From assembly GCA_964459675.1 (NCBI GenBank), contig CAYWNP010000015.1, forward strand, positions 1 through 31,636: a stretch of 31,636 nucleotides of DNA. Reading direction: 5' to 3'. Shown piece after piece: positions 1 to 7,915 of this stretch. Under the pieces are notes generated by a model. The model searched no databases, was not told where the DNA came from, and saw only the letters and a list, made by a program, of their open reading frames with translations. This stretch comes from CAIZQW01 sp964459675. GTDB taxonomy: Bacteria; Verrucomicrobiota; Kiritimatiellia; RFP12; UBA1067. The first letter of the stretch is position 1. Each line of letters starts with the position of its first letter. Position numbers and translations under genes: made by a program.

Positions 1-722
1 AGATCCTGTGGCGACTGTGAGTAGCGCAAGGCCTCTGGAAGAACGGCGAAGAGGGCTTTGGCTGTGCCATACGTGCCATTCACTCGGCCCTGTTTCGTAT
101 TAAAGAAATAGATTTCGCCTTGCGCTAAACCCAGCTCGAATCGAGCCCTAATCATATCGAGTTTCTTACGAAGCTCGTCTTTCTGCTGTTGCGTAAGCCC
201 CACGGGAAGAGCTTTCTTCTCCAGGCCTGCTGGGTTTGGCGCATCAATAACAATATTATTAGTCGAAGGTCCGTCAAAGAGGGCATCCAATGATTTTCCG
301 ACCTGACCTTCCGTTGTGGGCGGGGTGGCAACCGCACCTGAGTCTATTACCGCCACCGGAGTTGCTGTATCAAAGGGGGGGGGCAAAGGACTCGGGTTTA
401 CCTCTTCCGCCTTTTCGGGGATATCGACGACCGTCTTGTTCAGAGAAATTGCTGACGGGGTCAGTGCTTCAGCAGTCCAGGCAATAGGCTGTTCCACCTG
501 TATCCGATTAATAAAAATGCCATTGCCTTTTCGGGACACCGTATAGGGGGGGGAAATATAACGCCCTTCAATAAAAACAAAGCCCTTGCGCTTCGGCGTC
601 CCAAGCGTCAGTCCCAACGCCTCAATCGCTTCACTCGGCACCTCTGGCAATTGGGCATGGCACACCGAAACTAAAATTGAAAAAACGCCGACGCAGACTA
701 GAATTATATGCTTGCTACACAT
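1..722 (-). CDS. secreted protein of unknown function, 5' part only
   Basis: This frame is open from an ATG at 722 to the window edge (240 codons) and has no stop, so the 3' end is outside the window. The first 24 residues look like a Sec signal peptide: MCSKH, then a hydrophobic stretch, then a cleavage-like VCHA before QLPE. A proline-rich linker follows at about residues 100-150, then a lysine/glutamine-rich segment. An AAGGG motif 7-10 nt upstream can serve as ribosome binding site. The reading frame crosses a 9-G tract at 375-383 and an 8-G tract at 546-553 (plus strand), and both tracts are in frame as read. I recognise no domain. The start lies just downstream of the 6S RNA terminator. 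Confidence is high that it is a real gene and nil on its function. Confidence 0.7.
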   Translation of the reverse strand, partial: MCSKHIILVCVGVFSILVSVCHAQLPEVPSEAIEALGLTLGTPKRKGFVFIEGRYISPPYTVSRKGNGIFINRIQVEQPIAWTAEALTPSAISLNKTVVDIPEKAEEVNPSPLPPPFDTATPVAVIDSGAVATPPTTEGQVGKSLDALFDGPSTNNIVIDAPNPAGLEKKALPVGLTQQQKDELRKKLDMIRARFELGLAQGEIYFFNTKQGRVNGTYGTAKALFAVLPEALRYSQSPQD

Positions 723-743
723 GACTAACCCTTAAAAATAAAC

Positions 744-760
744 AAAAAAACCCCACCTTG
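744..760 (-). terminator. 3' end of 6S RNA with U-tract
   Basis: The 3' strand of the closing stem (CAAGGTGGGG) is directly followed by seven T and then a T-rich stretch on the minus strand. The GC-rich closing helix followed by U7 is the likely intrinsic terminator of the 6S transcript. Confidence 0.45.
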
Positions 761-925
761 CCGTATGACAGGATCCCTGAAACCTCGTACTTGAGGTGGG
801 CGCTCTAGTCGGTGGCTTCAGGTCCCTGTCAAAAACAGGGCTCCGTCTTACGCCGCATTCAAACTCCCAAAATAAAATGAAGGTCAGAGAAATTCTGCTT
901 ATCCGCGAACAAGGCAGGGTCCACT
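745..925 (-). ncRNA. ssrS: 6S RNA (regulator of RNA polymerase)
   Basis: The minus-strand transcript folds like 6S RNA. A 10-bp closing stem pairs CCCTGCCTTG (919-910) with CAAGGTGGGG (760-751), with two G-U pairs. The 5' side then reads TTGTTCGCGG, matching the conserved GUUCGC just inside the 6S closing stem of E. coli. A second long helix pairs TCTCTGACCTTC (about 890-879) with GAGGTTTCAGGGA (about 786-774). An AU-rich central bubble follows, and an apical hairpin CCCTGT/ACAGGG lies near 840-824. A run of seven T closes the 3' end. The 169-nt core fits the family size. 6S RNA binds the sigma70 holoenzyme as an open-promoter mimic in stationary phase. The call rests on fold and motif read by eye; a covariance-model search (Rfam RF00013) was not possible. 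Confidence 0.75.
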
Positions 926-937
926 TCGGTACTCTCA

Positions 938-959
938 CCGGGAAAAAGACCCTTCCCGG
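938..959 (-). other. hairpin in the leader ahead of 6S RNA
   Basis: CCGGGAA and TTCCCGG form a perfect 7-bp stem with an 8-nt loop. It lies between the predicted 6S promoter and the 6S closing stem. On the minus strand it is bracketed by ACTTC and GAAGT, which could extend the structure. It is probably part of a 5' leader that is trimmed from, or retained in, the 6S precursor. Confidence 0.5.
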
Positions 960-980
960 ATTCCAAAAAAAGAAGTCGTT

Positions 981-1009
981 AATATAACACAGATTTAAGA
1001 TGGGGTCAA
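981..1009 (-). promoter_or_regulatory. sigma70-type promoter for 6S RNA
   Basis: On the minus strand TTGACC (1009-1004) and TATATT (986-981) are separated by exactly 17 bp. Both hexamers are close to the sigma70 consensus. The start point would fall near 975, about 55 nt upstream of the 6S closing stem. It lies 35 bp after the hisD stop codon. Confidence 0.65.
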
Positions 1010-1044
1010 ATTGAGACTGTGCTTAAAACTCAAAGCGTTTTTTT

Positions 1045-2379
1045 CTAATACCCCAACCGAATGGATGCCGACCGACCATGCGCCGCCAGTCCCTCGACCT
1101 CCGCAAAGATTTCGATCGACTGACAGGTTTCGAGCAGGTCTTCACGCGTGAACTCGACAAAACTGTGACGGCGACGAAACTCATCGGCTGTTAAGCCATT
1201 AAACATGCGAGCAGCACCACCGGTCGGCAACACATGGCTGGGGCCAGCAATAAAGTCCCCCACTGCCTCGGGCGTCCACTCCCCAACAAAAACAGCTCCC
1301 GCAGCTCGCACATCATTCACAAGGGAACGGGCATTCTTTGTGATAATCTCAAAATGCTCAGGGGCAAAACGGTTGACGAGTTCCATGCCTTGCTTCAAAT
1401 CAGGGACCACGACCAACAGAATACCGCCAGCCTCCATCACACGTTCAACCATGGCAGCACGTGGCAACTTAGCAGCCTGCCAGGAGAGCTCATCACACAC
1501 GGCTTGCGCCAGACACGTGGAGTCGGTGACTAAGAGCGCCTTCTCATGACCACTTCCATGTTCAGCCTGCGACAGCAAGTCCGCAGCAACCCACGCGGGC
1601 TTGGCGGTTTGATCTGCCAGAACAGCAATCTCGCTCGGCCCCGCGACCTGATCAATCGCCACAGTTCCAAAGACCTGTCGCTTGGCAGCTGTAACAAACG
1701 CATTCCCTGGACCCGCAATCTTCTGCACGGGCTTCACCGTCTTTGTCCCATAAGCCATCATACCGATAGACTGGATGCCTCCCACACGGTAAATCTCGGT
1801 CGCCCCCGCCAACTTTAAAGCATACAGCAGAACAGGATTGACACACCCCTCTTTACCACACGGCGTGCAGGCAACGATCTCCTTTACACCTGCGGCCTTG
1901 GCAAGGGTCACAGTCATGATCGCCGTTGACGCGAGCGGGGCTGTCCCCCCCGGCACGTACACCCCCACGCGCTCCATGGGCGAATAAAACTCCCCTGTGT
2001 ATCCGCCTTGGGGTGTCTGCAGATACCACGGCTCACGCAATCCTGCACGTGCGAAGGTCATCACACGCCGATGAGCCTCTTGAACTGCTTGCTTTGTCCG
2101 TATAGGAACCTTCGCACTGGCGACTCGAAGTTCACTCTCTTTAACGCGAAGTTGTCCCTTCGTTAAGACCACACCATCAAATTTCTTTGCGGCTGCCAAG
2201 ACAGCCACATCGCCCTGCTCCCGAACCATTGACAAGACCTCACTTGCGACGGTTTCTGCTGTGGCAGAAAAAGCAGGTCTGGCTAAAAAGGAGTCCACAC
2301 GCTTCGTGGGTTTCTGGATAGACCAGGACACGATCTCAACATGCGTCGAAGACGCTCCGCTCTTGTATTCTTTTTTCAT
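1045..2379 (-). CDS. hisD: histidinol dehydrogenase
   Basis: The enzyme oxidises L-histidinol to L-histidine in two NAD-dependent, zinc-dependent steps, the last step of histidine biosynthesis, in the cytoplasm. The 444-residue length is normal (about 430-440). Visible family motifs are GPGNAFVTAAKRQV, the GPSEIAVLAD nucleotide/substrate segment, QAEHGSGHEKA with zinc-ligand His, the catalytic segment APEHFEI, and a C-terminal EGLAAHGRSASIR carrying the last zinc-ligand His. The ATG overlaps the stop of the upstream ptsN-like gene by 4 bp, which implies translational coupling, and an AGGAG lies ahead of it. It is the last gene of the long mre run. No other his gene is in the window, so histidine genes seem dispersed here. 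Confidence 0.96.
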   Translation of the reverse strand: MKKEYKSGASSTHVEIVSWSIQKPTKRVDSFLARPAFSATAETVASEVLSMVREQGDVAVLAAAKKFDGVVLTKGQLRVKESELRVASAKVPIRTKQAVQEAHRRVMTFARAGLREPWYLQTPQGGYTGEFYSPMERVGVYVPGGTAPLASTAIMTVTLAKAAGVKEIVACTPCGKEGCVNPVLLYALKLAGATEIYRVGGIQSIGMMAYGTKTVKPVQKIAGPGNAFVTAAKRQVFGTVAIDQVAGPSEIAVLADQTAKPAWVAADLLSQAEHGSGHEKALLVTDSTCLAQAVCDELSWQAAKLPRAAMVERVMEAGGILLVVVPDLKQGMELVNRFAPEHFEIITKNARSLVNDVRAAGAVFVGEWTPEAVGDFIAGPSHVLPTGGAARMFNGLTADEFRRRHSFVEFTREDLLETCQSIEIFAEVEGLAAHGRSASIRLGY

Positions 2380-2846
2380 AAAGCACGATTCTCCTGTAAC
2401 AAGGCCTCACACACGGATTGCTTGGACGTCGCGCTCAGCAACTGCTCTCGAATAGAACCCTTCAGCAGCCGCTGGCAGAGCTTTGCTAAAAACTGAATAT
2501 AACCGGCTCCAGACGATTGCGGTGCGAGCATCAGGGCAAAGATGCGTGTGGGCAGTCCGTCGGGCGCACCAAAATCGACTCCCTCAGGATGAAGCCCTAA
2601 TAAAAAAACAACCTCAGAGATGCAGGAGATCCTACCATGAGGGATGGCGATTCCTTCGGGCTGTGCCGTTGGCGCACTCTGTTCGCGACTGATAATCGCA
2701 TGCATCACGCTCTCTTCATCCTCGGCTTTCAGGACCCCTTGCTGAACAGCTTGACTAACCAGCTGTGCAATGACATCCAAGCCATCTTTTTCTGCCATGT
2801 TGAGGCAAACGACACTCTCTTGGATAATCTCTTGGAATCCTTTCAT
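2376..2846 (-). CDS. ptsN: PTS IIA-type (EIIA-Ntr-like) regulatory protein
   Basis: This 156-residue protein has the length and fold signature of the fructose/nitrogen PTS EIIA domain. The phosphoacceptor site is the IPHGR motif (EGIAIPHGR, His70), followed by the family hydrophobic core and FALMLAP and FLAKLCQRL segments. EIIA-Ntr proteins act in the cytoplasm as phosphorylation-state regulators of metabolism rather than as sugar importers. No EI, HPr or sugar permease is nearby, which supports a regulatory role. It begins 6 bp after the class IV aminotransferase and overlaps hisD by 4 bp, so it sits inside an amino-acid block. The ptsN name is by domain similarity; a paralogous EIIA of unknown target is possible. 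Confidence 0.8.
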   Translation of the reverse strand: MKGFQEIIQESVVCLNMAEKDGLDVIAQLVSQAVQQGVLKAEDEESVMHAIISREQSAPTAQPEGIAIPHGRISCISEVVFLLGLHPEGVDFGAPDGLPTRIFALMLAPQSSGAGYIQFLAKLCQRLLKGSIREQLLSATSKQSVCEALLQENRAL

Positions 2847-2852
2847 AGGCGC

Positions 2853-3818
2853 TTAATACTCCGTCCGCATGGCCCGATTTTCAAAAATATCCTGTTCCAA
2901 TAGTGCATCCAAGCTTTTCCCGATTGGACCCGGGCACTCAACACCCACACGACGGCCCTCATAGCTGGCGGTTGAGGCTACGTTTAAGGTCGTTCCGATC
3001 ACCAGCATTTCCGTTGCGGCGAAGACCATCGCTTCCGAGATGTCAGCGAAAGCGACTCGTTTCAAGAGCCCCTCCTCGACCAAGCCCCGTGCCAGCTCCA
3101 TCACCCGCAACATGGTCGTCCCCTCTAGCACGTGCTCCATCTTCGGGAAAAGCAATTCACGCTCCCCTGTCACAATCGCAACATTTTCTGTGGCCCCCTC
3201 AGCTAGAAAGCCTTGTGAATCATAACTGACAACAAAATCCACGTCTGCATCAACCGCTTCACGCTTCATCAACACATTTGAAAGGTAGTTGCAATGTTTA
3301 TAGGTTGCAAAATTGCCGGCTTTAACGGGAATGGCGCTCCGCTTCACGCGCGCCCCCTCGGGGTGCATTTTCATGAACGGCGTCCCAGCGGCATAGACGA
3401 CAATGTATAACGAGGGAAGCGGTGACTCATACGGACTCACCCCCAACCCTCCGGGGCCCCGAGCCAAAATAACCCGAACCGAACAGGCGTCCTTATCAGC
3501 ACATTTCAACGTCGCCAACGTCTTGGACCGCAGATCCTCCAAACCCCCAGGCCACACCAATCCGATTTCGCCTGCCGACCGTACCAAACGCTTCAAATGT
3601 GGCTCTAGGTTGTAGGCACCACGGGCAACGCATTTAAACGTATCAAAGACACCATCGCCTCGATGAACCAAATGATCATCCACAGGCACCTGCATCAGTA
3701 AAGGATCGAGGACTACGCCACCAAGGATGCTGGAATACATGGCGTAATAACGTTCGTGGAACGCCTGACGCGTCGTGGCGAGCGCCTCTAAATAGTGAGC
3801 ATTGTCTATCAGCTTCAT
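2853..3818 (-). CDS. class IV (branched-chain/D-amino acid type) aminotransferase
   Basis: This 321-residue PLP enzyme belongs to fold type IV, which holds branched-chain aminotransferases, D-amino-acid aminotransferases and aminodeoxychorismate lyase. It has the early HRGDGVFDTF motif, an Arg-rich LKRL segment, the Schiff-base lysine in FATYKHCNYLSNVL (Lys174), and EGATENVAIV, equivalent to the EG.x.NIF segment of the family. LEGTTMLRVMELA corresponds to the phosphate-binding TR/TT turn. The N-terminal ~35 residues are longer than in typical PabC, making IlvE or Dat more likely. Substrate cannot be fixed from sequence. It lies between the TPR lipoprotein (39-bp gap) and the ptsN-like gene (6-bp gap). 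Confidence 0.88.
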   Translation of the reverse strand: MKLIDNAHYLEALATTRQAFHERYYAMYSSILGGVVLDPLLMQVPVDDHLVHRGDGVFDTFKCVARGAYNLEPHLKRLVRSAGEIGLVWPGGLEDLRSKTLATLKCADKDACSVRVILARGPGGLGVSPYESPLPSLYIVVYAAGTPFMKMHPEGARVKRSAIPVKAGNFATYKHCNYLSNVLMKREAVDADVDFVVSYDSQGFLAEGATENVAIVTGERELLFPKMEHVLEGTTMLRVMELARGLVEEGLLKRVAFADISEAMVFAATEMLVIGTTLNVASTASYEGRRVGVECPGPIGKSLDALLEQDIFENRAMRTEY

Positions 3819-3857
3819 GTTCCGGATGATCCGCCTTTTATTTACGCCCGAGAGGTA

Positions 3858-4862
3858 TTATTGTTTGAACCCGAGGCGCCGCTCCATGTCACGATTTCGG
3901 GCAAGCCCCAGTTTGACTGCCTGACGATAATACAGCTCCGCCTCTGCGTTGGCATCTGGCCGCAAATCCAATAAAAGCCACGCCATATTCAAATAAGCAT
4001 CTGGTCGTTTTGGATTAACTTTCATCACGGTATCTAAAAGAGACATTGCTTTTGTGTGCGCCCCAATTGCGAGATGGGCGCCCGAGGCCAGGAGCAGCAT
4101 CGCTTCATTTGTAGGAGCTTCTTCCAGTAGATCTGTCAAGATAATCAAAGCATCAGAGGCTTTTCCCTGTTGCACATTAGCGAGTGCCAAGAGAAAACGC
4201 GCCTCCTTGTTTTCGCCATCCTTCTTCAGCACCTTAATAAGGGCGGCTTCCGCCTCAGGAAAACGCTCAACCAAAATCATATCCTTGGCCCATTCCAACT
4301 CTTCACGAATGCGCACAGGGGCATTGGTCTCAGACACCTTCACAGGGGGCGCAGCCATATCAGCCTTTACCGCAACGTCATCCGCCTCTTCGCCATTCGC
4401 TTTGCTATTCAGCTTACGCGTCACTTCCATCACCCGATTCGTCTGCGCCATGCGTGTACGCTCCGACCGCATTTTTTCCAGCTCACGGGTGTCGGTGACC
4501 GCAATGGTCCGCGAAGAAGCTTGCGCCTCCTCAAGTAAAATGCGTTCAATTTCCGTTTCGCAAATGGCCTTACGAAAACGCACGGGTGAGAATGTTGCTG
4601 TAGGAGCCCAGGCTGGATAATCCTGTTCCAGCTTGACCAGAACGGCAAGCGCTTCACGAAACAAGGCTATCGCCTTCTTGGAGTCCGTTGCGATATACGC
4701 CTCCTGGGCCTTTGACATCAAATCGGTTGCTGGCTTGATCAACTCAAGTACCTGTGGCTTCTTGCTCTTTGTAGCAGAGCCGACGGATACGGATGGCTTC
4801 TCCTCCGAATAGCAAGCAGAAACCATCAAGAATCCTATCAAAGCATATTTTAAAACGTTCAC
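3858..4862 (-). CDS. TPR-repeat lipoprotein
   Basis: I choose the GTG at 4862 as start. AAGGAGG sits 5 nt ahead of it, and the resulting N-terminus (MNVLKYALIGFLMVSAC) is a lipoprotein signal with lipobox VSAC, so Cys17 would be lipidated. The frame is open further upstream to 4979, but that extension overlaps the previous gene and lacks a ribosome site. The mature protein has a K/S-rich linker, a helical segment, a charged linker, and a C-terminal half of TPR-like helices (WAKDMILVERFPEAEAAL, DALIILTDLLEEAP, AYLNMAWLLLDL). It probably acts in the envelope as a protein-interaction scaffold. The Shine-Dalgarno overlaps the stop of the H1-like gene, so the two are coupled. No more specific role can be read. 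Confidence 0.8.
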   Translation of the reverse strand: MNVLKYALIGFLMVSACYSEEKPSVSVGSATKSKKPQVLELIKPATDLMSKAQEAYIATDSKKAIALFREALAVLVKLEQDYPAWAPTATFSPVRFRKAICETEIERILLEEAQASSRTIAVTDTRELEKMRSERTRMAQTNRVMEVTRKLNSKANGEEADDVAVKADMAAPPVKVSETNAPVRIREELEWAKDMILVERFPEAEAALIKVLKKDGENKEARFLLALANVQQGKASDALIILTDLLEEAPTNEAMLLLASGAHLAIGAHTKAMSLLDTVMKVNPKRPDAYLNMAWLLLDLRPDANAEAELYYRQAVKLGLARNRDMERRLGFKQ

Positions 4863-4872
4863 ACAAGCCTCC

Positions 4873-5436
4873 TTATTGGTCGTCCTCGCCACCCCACTCA
4901 TCATCGCCCTCAGGCTCCTCTCCCTCGCCTTCCGAGAGATCCCAGTCATCCTCCTCTTCGTCGCCCGCTTCGACAGCAAACAAACGGCCTCCCAGCGAGC
5001 CTGAACGCTCTTCCGCTACATAGAAGCGACAGTCGAACTCATCACACGAAAAACACTCTTTTGGTGAAAAATCCTCTTCGAGAATAATCCTGTCCAAAAC
5101 AAGAGGACATGTCTGCGCCGTGGGCTTCGTTGAAACAGGAATCACGTCCTTTCGAAGCGTCACCCGAGCCATTTGCACACCAACGATTCCTGCAAGGGGT
5201 TGTTGTGGAACGCCCTTGCTTTTATTCTGAGAAGAGAGGGCGGGAACGGTCTTGGGCCTTGCAACAACCGGCTTCGCCACGATAACAGCCTTCTTCGGAC
5301 TCTTAACCGTTTTTTTCGGACTCGCCGCTGTTTTTTTTGGCTTTACAACAACCGGCTTCGCTTTTGCAACAACCTTCTTCTTCGATGGCGGGGTTACACG
5401 TTTCTGACTTCGCTTACTCTTTTTCAAGACTGCCAT
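4873..5436 (-). CDS. histone-H1-like basic protein with Cys cluster and acidic tail
   Basis: The ATG at 5436 is preceded by AAGGAG at 8-nt spacing, which is better than the upstream ATG at 5457. The 187-residue product has three parts. Residues 1-75 are Lys/Pro/Ala/Val-rich with two SPKK motifs (39-42 and 46-49), the minor-groove-binding motif of histone H1 tails. Residues 110-136 hold four Cys (110, 128, 131, 136), including CFSC, which could bind metal. Residues 155-187 are almost entirely Asp/Glu/Gly/Trp. There is no signal peptide or membrane segment. It lies 27 bp after lptD and 10 bp before a TPR lipoprotein. I infer a nucleic-acid or ribosome-associated protein with an autoinhibitory acid tail; no family is recognised with certainty. 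Confidence 0.75.
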   Translation of the reverse strand: MAVLKKSKRSQKRVTPPSKKKVVAKAKPVVVKPKKTAASPKKTVKSPKKAVIVAKPVVARPKTVPALSSQNKSKGVPQQPLAGIVGVQMARVTLRKDVIPVSTKPTAQTCPLVLDRIILEEDFSPKECFSCDEFDCRFYVAEERSGSLGGRLFAVEAGDEEEDDWDLSEGEGEEPEGDDEWGGEDDQ

Positions 5437-5463
5437 GGTGTTGTCTCCTTTTAACAACGAAAC

Positions 5464-7904
5464 CTACCAGCGATCCCACTGTTCACGTTTTTTCTTATCC
5501 ATCGCCCTAAGCCACATGATGAAAGAAATACGAAAGTCACTATCTTTTTCCGAACCATCAATACGTGTGTAGGGTGTACGATAAGAGGTGCGCAGTTGGA
5601 AGACAAGGCAGTCAAGACTGTATTGGAGATACCCCCCCACTTCTTCTAACTCACCTTCGTCGGCATCATAACGAGCAAAGAGACTCCACGCCCAGGCCTC
5701 TGTGAGTTCATGATAGAACCCCGTATACAGCACGCTATGTTCGGAACGATTCCATTGAGGAATTAGAGAATCATCATAATCATACAACTCGTGGTTTCGC
5801 GCCATATAACCACTGCCGACCTTAAAGGCTTGGGACAATTTATAGTGTGCGGACAAATCAACATAGGCCATCTTTTCTTGTTGAGTATCCCATTCTCCTG
5901 CGGCCCGCATCTCAAACGACTCGATCGGACTAAAGAGTGTCTTCATTCCCAGCATGCGCACGCCATTTTTGTCAATGTTAGGATTCTCATCACTTGTATT
6001 TGGGGAGGGCATTTGAACAGCCGCATACAGATCAACGTCCAACATCGTACGAGGCGCCCCTGATTTCTCACTTTTTGTCTGAAAGAGGTTACGCAAACCA
6101 GGACGTACACCATGCCAATTATACGGTAGCCAAACCCCATCTGACCCGAACTGATCAAGCCACTCAAAGGAACGATCGATCCGATCAAAGTAGTAGGCGT
6201 TTGGCACTCCTGTTTCATTCCAACTTGTATAGGTCGGCTGCCAGCTGTAATCGAGGTATGGTTCAACCGTATGACGCCAACCATTATCCCAGCCAGAGAC
6301 AAAACGCATCGAGGTCTCAACGCCCAGTTCCCCGGAGTGGCGATAGAGGGAGTCCCCTGATGCTGAGTCTTGATAATAGGTTCCTTGGTATCCCGCACGC
6401 GGAACAACGCTCAAAGCGTCAAACAAACGAATAGGATAGGTCAGGCGATGCGCGGTATTTACCCGTGCAGTATCATAATCTGCCCAGTCACCTGGGTAAT
6501 AGGCATAGCGTGGATCAACCACATTTTCGTAGTAAGCCGCCTGCCGGGACAAAAACCCCGCTCGCGTCTGACTTTCGTAGTTGAACCCCGTATTGAACAC
6601 AGAGGTGGGCATGATGTCGAGCCAAGCTTCTGGCAAACGGGCAACCCCCCCATAAAATTCATTTAGAGGACCACTCACGGTCACACCTGTTGCCAAGGCG
6701 TGTTCACGATGTTCATACCCGATCAGATTAATCGGGATACTTTCTGCACGATTGACAAAGTCAAAATAATCATCCAACACCTCAGAGTCGCTCACGTATC
6801 TTCCCCGCAACACTAAAAGGTCACGCGGGGTAAGGTCCACAGAATGTTTGAGGTCAAACTTATAACGATCCGAGGGAATGTTAGAAGCCCAATTCGGACC
6901 GTTGTTGTCCGTATTGACATCCGTGTCATTAAAATAGAAGCCGCTCAGTTCACCTTCACCCCAGCGTTTCAGATCCCACTCCAAGGTCTCGCCAATGCCG
7001 ACGCCCCTCTTTGAGCGGAACTCGAGATGGGATGTCGCATCCAGAATCGCCCCACCTGGCTGCTGTGAACGATAAAGGTTCAGCGTGTAGGCAAAGAGAA
7101 CATAACCGCCCCATCGAGAGGTATAGCCTGGATAAACACGCACCCCATAATCAATCTCCAGCGAACGGTACATATAAGGGANNNNNNNNNNNNNNNNNNN
7201 NNNNNNNNNNNNNNNNNNNNNNNNNNNNNNNNNNNNNNNNNNNNNNNNNNNNNNNNNNNNNNNNNNNNNNNNNNNNNNNNNCCTGGATAAACACGCACCC
7301 CATAATCAATCTCCAGCGAACGGTACATATAAGGGAAGTAGAAGAAGGGAACGCCAAAAAGATAGGGAACACCATTACGCAGTGTCACATATTCCCCATC
7401 TTTGAGAGTTGCATCACCTGTCACACACCAGTGCAAATGCTCGAGGTCATTTGTACAGGTCGTGACAGTGACATCCTTCCCCTCATAGAGGCCATCTTCC
7501 TGACGAGACATCTCTTTGGCATAGACGCCAAAGCTTTTCGCCCGCAAGTAGCCGTTCAGGGCAAGACCTTTGCCTGTTTTATAATTGTACTCAATGACGT
7601 CGCCCCGCCAATCCCCCATGCCTGGTTGGCGAACGACGACATGACCCGTGGCCTTAATCGCACCACTCTCCCGGTGAATTCGTGCTTCATCCGTGGTCAG
7701 CTCTTGCTTATCGGTGATGACCTTGACATTCCCTGTCAAAATAATCCAGCCCGTCTGTTGATTGACTTCGAATTTGTCAGCCGTGCTCTCGAATTTTTCG
7801 ATGCCCGACTTCATGTCGAGGAATTTCTCGACCTTGGACGCGACTTGCCCAAAGCAATTCCATGACAGGATACCCAACCACACAAAAAGTAGAGCTTTTC
7901 TCAT
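5464..7904 (-). CDS. lptD: LPS-assembly outer-membrane protein LptD (interrupted by an assembly gap)
   Basis: The N-terminal part (from 7904) has a signal peptide (MRKALLFVWLGILSW), then an OstA/LptA-like beta-jellyroll (about residues 35-170) and FGVPFFYFPYMY, typical of the join to the barrel. The C-terminal part is a long beta-barrel rich in aromatic strands, ending at WDRW. LptD inserts lipopolysaccharide into the outer leaflet. A 100-N gap (7182-7281) breaks the frame, but 55 bp on either side are identical. Removing one copy plus the Ns (155 bp) rejoins the frame, giving 761 codons with no frameshift, normal for LptD. It starts 11 bp after rng with no clear Shine-Dalgarno, suggesting coupling to rng. 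Two Cys (CTNDLEHLHWC) are in the N-domain; lptE is not in the window. Confidence 0.92.
7127..7336. repeat. 55-bp duplicated contig ends around the 100-N gap in lptD
   Basis: Positions 7127-7181 and 7282-7336 are identical over 55 bp and flank 100 N (7182-7281). The N run is a placeholder of fixed size. The duplication is best read as two contigs that really overlap, not as a biological repeat, because deleting one copy plus the Ns restores the lptD frame. Confidence 0.9.
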
Positions 7905-7915
7905 TTGGGTTTTTA

